Assembly: GCA_021790415.1 (NCBI GenBank)
Contig: JAJYDZ010000025.1
Location: 1 to 10,752 of the forward strand
From: Thermoplasmata archaeon
GTDB lineage: Archaea; Thermoplasmatota; Thermoplasmata; Thermoplasmatales; Thermoplasmataceae
DNA: 10,752 bases
Reading direction: 5' to 3'
In this document: in pieces, positions 6,691 to 10,752 of the stretch
Position numbering within the stretch: the first letter of the stretch is position 1
How the letters are laid out: every line of letters begins with the position of its first letter
The notes under the pieces: model-generated
Told to the model about the DNA's origin: nothing
Seen by the model: only the letters and a program-made list of their open reading frames with translations
The model's database searches: none
Program-made: the position numbers and the translations under genes

Positions 6691-6798
6691 AACCGAACTT
6701 TCATTATTATTAATTGATTCTAATTGCAAACCTCATAACCCCCGTGATCCATGATTACTGGAAAAACAAGTAAAAAAAATACCGTGAGGGAGCATGAA

Positions 6799-6810
6799 TA
6801 CTTATATAAT
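6799..6810 (-). promoter_or_regulatory. TATA-like box, possibly for the nucleotidyltransferase-glycosyltransferase operon
   Basis: The near-symmetric element around TACTTATATAAT reads AATTATATAAG on the minus strand. A start about 26 bp downstream, near 6778, would leave a leader of about 50-90 nt before the TTG at 6729 or the ATG at 6690, unlike the leaderless layout elsewhere in the window. It could equally fire rightward. Assignment is tentative. Confidence 0.3.
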
Positions 6811-6883
6811 TTGCAGTTATTAAATCTTTATACTTCCCATTTTCATAACATTTAAAGACTGAAAATTATATTTAATGTCAACG

Positions 6884-6898
6884 TTTATATATTATAAA
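6884..6898 (+). promoter_or_regulatory. TATA box, perfect inverted repeat, for the membrane protein gene
   Basis: TTTATATATTATAAA is an inverted repeat with 6-bp arms and a 3-bp centre. The TTTATATATT part is centred about 25 bp before the ATG at 6913, fitting a leaderless transcript; no Shine-Dalgarno site is present. The symmetry means that the element could direct transcription both ways. Confidence 0.6.
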
Positions 6899-6912
6899 TA
6901 TGTATATATGAT

Positions 6913-7383
6913 ATGAATAAATCAATGTTAACTGGCAAGGAGGGCAAGATAAGGATTTTAGGTTTCTTATTCTTAATTGACTTTATTGTCACAATGGTAA
7001 TCCTGTTTACTGACAAAAACTTGCAAAACGATTTTGGTATATACACAGGAAGCGGATATTTTATACACTGGTACGGGCTACTTGTCACGGGGATACTCGA
7101 CATTATTGGGGCAATTCTCCTATTTATTAAACCGGAGAAGCTCTTCCTAATATTTGGAACTATATGGTCTGTGTTTATGATAGGCTTCACATTTGGAGAT
7201 ATATTACTTTATAATGAGGTTGGTTTAAGCAATGCTAACCAATTTGCTACTTACTTATTTGGGTTGTCCAAATATCCAGGTGCAGAACCTTATTATCCGG
7301 GTCTCTATGATATTCTGGTTGCCATATATATTGTTGCTTTTGTCTACGCCTTGATAATTCTTATCAAGGAAAGAAGTGCATAG
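6913..7383 (+). CDS. Four-helix membrane protein of unknown function
   Basis: A 156-residue protein with predicted membrane helices at about 13-33, 53-73, 77-100 and 131-151. Both termini are probably cytoplasmic (basic MNKSMLTGKEGKIR at the start, KERSA at the end). The loops between helices 1 and 2 and between 3 and 4 are longer and would face outward; the second holds KYPGAEPYYPG (120-130). Helix 2 carries Asp63 (LDIIG) and helix 3 Asp96 (FGDIL). No signature of a known family is recognised. The ATG at 6913 is preferred to the internal ATG at residue 5 because of TATA-box spacing. It lies 39 nt upstream of the second ABC system on the same strand, so it may be its accessory protein. A separate TATA-like element in that gap argues that they may be transcribed independently. 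Confidence 0.75.
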   Translation: MNKSMLTGKEGKIRILGFLFLIDFIVTMVILFTDKNLQNDFGIYTGSGYFIHWYGLLVTGILDIIGAILLFIKPEKLFLIFGTIWSVFMIGFTFGDILLYNEVGLSNANQFATYLFGLSKYPGAEPYYPGLYDILVAIYIVAFVYALIILIKERSA

Positions 7384-7393
7384 GGACAAAATA

Positions 7394-7407
7394 ATTCATA
7401 TATTTTG
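7394..7407 (+). promoter_or_regulatory. TATA-like box before the second ABC system
   Basis: TTCATATATTTTG is centred about 23 bp before the GTG at 7423, slightly close for a leaderless start but within a plausible range. A weak AGG (7416-7418) precedes the GTG. Whether transcription starts here or reads through from 6913 cannot be decided by eye. Confidence 0.4.
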
Positions 7408-7422
7408 TTTTTATCAGGCATA

Positions 7423-8343
7423 GTGATCGAAATTGAGAACGTTTCAAAAAACTTCAAGGGATCACGTTCTCCGGCAATCCAAAATTTGAATCTATCTATT
7501 TCTAATGGAGAAGTTTTAGGGCTTGTTGGCCTAAATGGGGCAGGAAAAACGACAACCCTTAGGCTTTGTTCAGGTATTGTGTTGCCCACCTCTGGAAATA
7601 TAATCGTGAATGGTCTTGATCTGTCTGAAGATAAGAGAGAAGCATCCAGAAATATTGGATGGGTTCCAGAACAAACTAATTTTAATTTATATGAAACCCC
7701 AATTTCATTAATGAGGTATTACTCAACCCTATATGGCATAGAAAAGAATTCTGCAGACAAAATCATTGTTAATCTCCTATCCATGGTCGGTCTTGAATCA
7801 AAGTACAACAAAATTCCATTTCTCAAGATGTCTCAGGGAATGAAAAAGCGATTTATGATTGCTGTGGCGCTTCTCAACAATCCGGACAATATTCTTCTAG
7901 ATGAAACGATTAATGGTCTTGACCCAAATGGCATTAAGTTTGTTATAGACCTCATAAAAAAATTTAAAGAGGAGGACAAAACCATTGTATTATCGTCGCA
8001 CATTCTAAAGGAGGTAGAGGCCGTATCGGACAAGGTTGCAATAATTCACAAGGGAAAACTTGTAAAACTAATAACTAAGGAACAAATTTCACTAACCGAC
8101 TCAGTTACCATTATGATTAAGATTGAAAATCCAGACAATGCTCTTGAATCTGTATTGGGAGAGTTGGGAGATTTTACCATAGATGGAAAGAATGTAGTGT
8201 TAAAGAATGTAAGAGTACCTGCAAATGAAGTTTACAGAGTGAATGGAATTCTTGTATCACATAAATATAATATATCATTCTTCCAAGCCACTTCAGGTAA
8301 TCTGGAGGACGTCTTCTTCAAGGCTACAGGTGATTCAAAATGA
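7423..8343 (+). CDS. ABC transporter ATP-binding protein (ABC-2 exporter type)
   Basis: The frame is open from a TTG at 7405, but the GTG at 7423 gives the standard ABC opening MIEIENVSKNF and a 306-residue protein, so I use it. Motifs counted from there: Walker A GLNGAGKTT (36-44), Q-loop WVPEQTNFNLYE (80-91, Gln84), signature MSQGMKKR (136-143), Walker B NILLDE (156-161), D-loop GLD (165-167) and switch His193 in SSHI. The stretch after Walker B is DETINGLD rather than the usual DEPTNGLD. A C-terminal domain (about 220-306) ends in LEDVFFKATGD, the common tail of this exporter class. The last codons overlap the permease start as ATGA, and an AGGTGAT Shine-Dalgarno lies inside this gene's end, so the two are co-translated. 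It energises the permease at 8340; the transported compound is unknown. Confidence 0.93.
   Translation: MIEIENVSKNFKGSRSPAIQNLNLSISNGEVLGLVGLNGAGKTTTLRLCSGIVLPTSGNIIVNGLDLSEDKREASRNIGWVPEQTNFNLYETPISLMRYYSTLYGIEKNSADKIIVNLLSMVGLESKYNKIPFLKMSQGMKKRFMIAVALLNNPDNILLDETINGLDPNGIKFVIDLIKKFKEEDKTIVLSSHILKEVEAVSDKVAIIHKGKLVKLITKEQISLTDSVTIMIKIENPDNALESVLGELGDFTIDGKNVVLKNVRVPANEVYRVNGILVSHKYNISFFQATSGNLEDVFFKATGDSK
8328..8334 (+). promoter_or_regulatory. Shine-Dalgarno site for the permease at 8340
   Basis: AGGTGAT lies 5 nt before the ATG at 8340, inside the end of the ATPase gene. It is a classical archaeal ribosome binding site. Its presence at an operon-internal gene contrasts with its absence at the first genes of transcription units in this window. 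A similar GGGGT sits 5 nt before the permease start at 2161. Confidence 0.75.
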
Positions 8344-9824
8344 ACCGCTTTTTATCAGAGACTATTTACTTTTTTAAGAAAAAGAATGTAATAGGAGTAG
8401 TACTTATTTTATTAATATTCACCCTCATTTTTGTTGCTTTCTATTCCCCCCCTCCAAAGGCTTCAACTGCATTATCATATGATATGACAACTTATTTTAA
8501 CACAGATACCAACTCTTTTAACGCAACGGTGTATGCCTTCAACGGTCAGGGTTTTTCGGCAGACGGATTGCAGATCAATTATGACTTCGGTCTTGTTGAC
8601 AATTCAACATTTTTTGCTCAATTTAAAGGTACAGGAACTACTAATTCAAATGGATATTTGATAATTAGTTACAACGTTCCAAAAAGCACCAGCGTATCAT
8701 ATTTATCTCTTGGGAGTCTCAACTTAACATATAACAATGGATTTTTCTCAACTATTTCAGAAGTACATTCCTACAATAAAGGAACACCAGTTATAAATCC
8801 CTATTTCATTACGTGCGTCTATGGTCAGACAAATCTTGCGGATCGATCAATTGTGCTTGCATATATCTCACCCAATTTATCAGGTGCACCTCATATAAGC
8901 TTGACCGTTGAGAATACTTCTTACTATTATTTTGGGTCTCAAGGATATGGAAATCCAACTTTAATAGGAAATTATTCGGGATTCACTCATTTAAATATCC
9001 ATTTCACCAAATATCTTGTTAATAACCAATACTATATTCAATCGTTTAAGCTCCAAATATTTAAACAGAATTTTACAAATAGCTATCCTCTATCTTCGTT
9101 CGTAATAGACGTTACAAGTGCTTCTATATTTAGCTCACAAACAGCTGGTTTAGCAACTAATATTGCTCTGTTTTTCATGATCCTTCTCTTTATATGGTTT
9201 ACAGAAGATTATTTTATGAAACCTGTTAAAAACGGTACCATGGAATCAGTTATTTCAAAACCTGTTGGAAGAAGAGAAATTTTTCTGTTGAGATTTTTTG
9301 CTGTTGTTATTGGTTCCCTAATAGTTTTACTCGTAGACTTATTGGTATCAGATTTGGTTTTTGAATTGTTTACCAAAAACTTTGTTTCTTCAGGTGCTAT
9401 TGTGGGAACCTTTATTACACTCTTCTATTACGTGCTTGCCTCAACTTCAATAGTATTTATGCTTTCAACATTTGGCGGAAGGAAGTTCAGTGAAAAACTC
9501 ATACTCCTGTTTATTATATTGATAACGTGGGTTTACCCTGCGCTGGTTTTTATTTATTCAGAAAGTGCTACCTTGTTAAAGGTACTATCTCCAGCTTATA
9601 AATCAATTATTACTGTGTCAACCATACTGCAATACGCAAATCCATTTATGATTCCTTATGTGTTTAATGATATCATAACTAAGGGCATACTTTTACCGGG
9701 TGGTGCCCACGGGCCTTTGTATGATTACGGAATTAATCCTATTTTTGTCACCATTGTTGCCGCCGCTTGGATTGCGATACCATTTATTGTTGGATATCGG
9801 AGGATTAAAAAACTTGATTTCTAA
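8340..9824 (+). CDS. ABC-2 type permease with large extracellular domain between helices 1 and 2
   Basis: A 494-residue membrane protein. Helix 1 (16-35) is followed by an outside region of about 230 residues (36-268), then five helices at roughly 270-287, 317-342, 352-377, 386-406 and 466-485. The cytoplasmic segment after helix 2, TMESVISKPVGRREIFLLR (300-318), is the ABC-2 coupling motif (gT...l..kPv.R.e...). The outside region carries about seven N-x-S/T sequons (61, 88, 128, 179, 192, 211, 244). Its first part, with FNGQGFSADGLQI (67-79) and TTNSNGYLIISYNVP (100-114), has the look of an Ig-like/Big or carboxypeptidase-regulatory-like beta sandwich. The gene overlaps the ATPase by ATGA with a good Shine-Dalgarno site. 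The family usually has about 250-400 residues, so the insertion is a real addition. Confidence 0.9.
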   Translation: MNRFLSETIYFFKKKNVIGVVLILLIFTLIFVAFYSPPPKASTALSYDMTTYFNTDTNSFNATVYAFNGQGFSADGLQINYDFGLVDNSTFFAQFKGTGTTNSNGYLIISYNVPKSTSVSYLSLGSLNLTYNNGFFSTISEVHSYNKGTPVINPYFITCVYGQTNLADRSIVLAYISPNLSGAPHISLTVENTSYYYFGSQGYGNPTLIGNYSGFTHLNIHFTKYLVNNQYYIQSFKLQIFKQNFTNSYPLSSFVIDVTSASIFSSQTAGLATNIALFFMILLFIWFTEDYFMKPVKNGTMESVISKPVGRREIFLLRFFAVVIGSLIVLLVDLLVSDLVFELFTKNFVSSGAIVGTFITLFYYVLASTSIVFMLSTFGGRKFSEKLILLFIILITWVYPALVFIYSESATLLKVLSPAYKSIITVSTILQYANPFMIPYVFNDIITKGILLPGGAHGPLYDYGINPIFVTIVAAAWIAIPFIVGYRRIKKLDF

Positions 9825-9890
9825 TATTTACCTAATTATTTATTTCATCTCAAGGAAATAATTGAATTTGTTTGGTTCTTTAAAACATAC
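9825..9890 (+). terminator. T-rich region after the second ABC operon
   Basis: Plus-strand T-rich runs (TTATTTATTTC near 9837-9846, TTTGTTTGGTTCTTT near 9867-9881) follow the permease stop, with no strong hairpin. This is compatible with archaeal T-tract termination but not distinctive in such AT-rich DNA. Confidence 0.25.
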
Positions 9891-9910
9891 TCACAGTGTA
9901 TAATTGAGAA

Positions 9911-9922
9911 AGAATAAATAAT
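9911..9922 (+). promoter_or_regulatory. TATA-like box for the aminopeptidase gene
   Basis: AGAATAAATAAT is centred about 27 bp before the ATG at 9944, and no Shine-Dalgarno site is visible, which fits a leaderless transcript independent of the ABC operon. Confidence 0.4.
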
Positions 9923-9943
9923 GATAATGGTATAGAATAAACC

Positions 9944-10752
9944 ATGAATATAGAAGTTTTAGAAGGTAACCGGAAGAGCGATGCTAAAAGAAGCATAAAA
10001 TTAGTAACCTTTTTTGAGCAGGAACAAGTTAACAGTGAAATAACAGAGTTAAACCACTCCCTTAAGGAAGTTGATTTTAAAGGAAAGTCAAATGATATAA
10101 GAATTGTCTCTTTACCTCACATAAAGGAGAATTTCTGTGTTGTTGGTCTTGGGAAAAGAGACAAATACTCTATTGAAACCTATAGGCGCGCACTATCTCA
10201 AGCCTTAAGAGAGATAAAAAAAACTGGAATTCCATCCGTTATTGCCACTCTTCCTGGAATTGATGGATCTGATGTGGAAGCTTTTGAAACAGCATACATA
10301 TCAGAAACTACCCTATATGAGTTTTCAAAATATAAGTCACAAAATCATGAGAAGTCAGGGATAACGGAAATTTTAATTTCCGGAAATGGTGATTTGAAAT
10401 CTGCATTGAGAAGAGGAGAGATACTCGGCAAATCGACAAACTATGCAAGGGATTTTGCAAATATGCCGCCTTCTGAGGGGACCCCTTCTTATTATGAGAA
10501 ATTGGCTAAGGAGATTAAGAATGTTAAAGTTACTGTCATTGAAAAGGACAAATTTAAGGAGCTTGGAATGGGAGGATTGGAAGGTGTTTCAAGGGCAGCG
10601 AAGGAACCTGCCAAACTTGTAATAATGGAATACAAAAACTCTTCTGAAAAGCCAATTGCAATGATTGGGAAAGGAATTATCTTTGATAGTGGTGGAATAT
10701 CCATAAAACCATCTGCGGGAATGCAGGAAATGAAATTTGATAAGTGTGGGGC
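9944..10752 (+). CDS. pepA: Leucyl aminopeptidase, M17 family (3' end cut by the window)
   Basis: The frame is open from the ATG at 9944 to the right edge: 269 codons plus two bases, about half to 60% of a typical 450-500-residue M17 enzyme. This cytosolic di-metal peptidase removes N-terminal amino acids in peptide turnover. The N-terminal ~150 residues form the variable regulatory alpha/beta domain with CVVGLGKRDKYS (65-76). The catalytic domain begins with NYARDFANMPPSEGTP (166-181), matching the conserved 'aR.l.n.p.n..tP'. Next comes GKGIIFDSGGISIKP (242-256), the family signature with metal ligands Lys243 and Asp248 and active-site Lys255, then MKFDKCGA (263-270) with metal ligand Asp266. 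The residue after that Asp is Lys where Met is usual. The second set of ligands and the C-terminus lie outside the window. Family assignment is firm. Confidence 0.93.
   Translation, partial: MNIEVLEGNRKSDAKRSIKLVTFFEQEQVNSEITELNHSLKEVDFKGKSNDIRIVSLPHIKENFCVVGLGKRDKYSIETYRRALSQALREIKKTGIPSVIATLPGIDGSDVEAFETAYISETTLYEFSKYKSQNHEKSGITEILISGNGDLKSALRRGEILGKSTNYARDFANMPPSEGTPSYYEKLAKEIKNVKVTVIEKDKFKELGMGGLEGVSRAAKEPAKLVIMEYKNSSEKPIAMIGKGIIFDSGGISIKPSAGMQEMKFDKCG

Noticed and set aside
6088..6729. MNT-type toxin-antitoxin system
   Set aside because: The nucleotidyltransferase has no HEPN-type partner (no RxxxxH gene next to it) and is longer than MNT antitoxins; the overlapping partner is a glycosyltransferase.
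6455..6754. Plus-strand 99-codon ORF
   Set aside because: Antisense to the nucleotidyltransferase, whose GS...DVD signature supports the minus strand.
6751..6855. 34-residue plus-strand ORF in the intergenic region
   Set aside because: It is open by chance in AT-rich DNA, has no Shine-Dalgarno site, and a TATA-like element lies inside it rather than upstream.
6885..7190. Minus-strand 101-codon ORF
   Set aside because: Antisense to the four-helix membrane protein, which has a well-placed TATA box and coherent helices.
7344..7589. Minus-strand 81-codon ORF
   Set aside because: Antisense to the Walker A region of the second ATPase.
10492..10704. Minus-strand 70-codon ORF
   Set aside because: Antisense to the M17 aminopeptidase catalytic domain.

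Overview
The window is about 10.75 kb of AT-rich DNA that reads like a chromosomal segment of an archaeon, most likely from the Thermoplasmatota (Thermoplasma/Ferroplasma/Cuniculiplasma-like lineages). The evidence is indirect. Most genes that begin a transcription unit have an A/T-rich TATA-like box centred roughly 23-30 bp before the start codon and no Shine-Dalgarno (SD) site, as expected for leaderless mRNA. Two genes inside operons do have one (AGGTGAT before the permease at 8340, GGGGT before the permease at 2161). The predicted extracellular domains are rich in N-x-S/T sequons. No rRNA, tRNA, CRISPR array or intact insertion sequence is visible.

Left part (1-2977). The 3' end of a secreted or surface-type protein enters from the left and overlaps, tail to tail, the end of a leftward three-gene operon. 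In transcription order the operon encodes a membrane-anchored, sequon-rich extracellular protein (2977-2165), a six-helix ABC-2 permease (2161-1325) and its ATPase (1328-423). Spacings are 3 nt and then an ATGA stop/start overlap. This looks like one complete export-type ABC system with a separately encoded outside domain.

Middle (3000-6730). A divergent promoter region separates that operon from a rightward gene for a soluble protein of unknown function with an HHExxE / YxxAHE pattern suggestive of metal binding (3131-3751). A doubtful small leftward ORF follows (3780-4049). Next is a rightward fusion protein: an N-terminal split-barrel-like domain joined to a class I SAM methyltransferase (4070-5212). 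Converging on it is a leftward pair: a nucleotidyltransferase-fold protein with a C-terminal hydrophobic segment, then an overlapping family-2-like glycosyltransferase with a C-terminal membrane helix. Together these suggest surface glycan or lipid modification at the membrane, but substrates cannot be read from sequence.

Right part (6880-10752). A four-helix membrane protein of unknown function (6913-7383) precedes a second ABC-2 system: an ATPase (start best placed at GTG 7423) overlapping by ATGA a 494-residue permease that carries a large extracellular insertion between helices 1 and 2. The window ends inside a leucyl aminopeptidase (M17 family) gene starting at 9944, cut by the right edge.

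The most notable themes are two ABC-2 exporters that solve the same architecture differently (outside domain encoded separately versus fused), the split-barrel/methyltransferase fusion, and the overlapping nucleotidyltransferase-glycosyltransferase pair. I see no clear defence system, prophage or other definite novel system.
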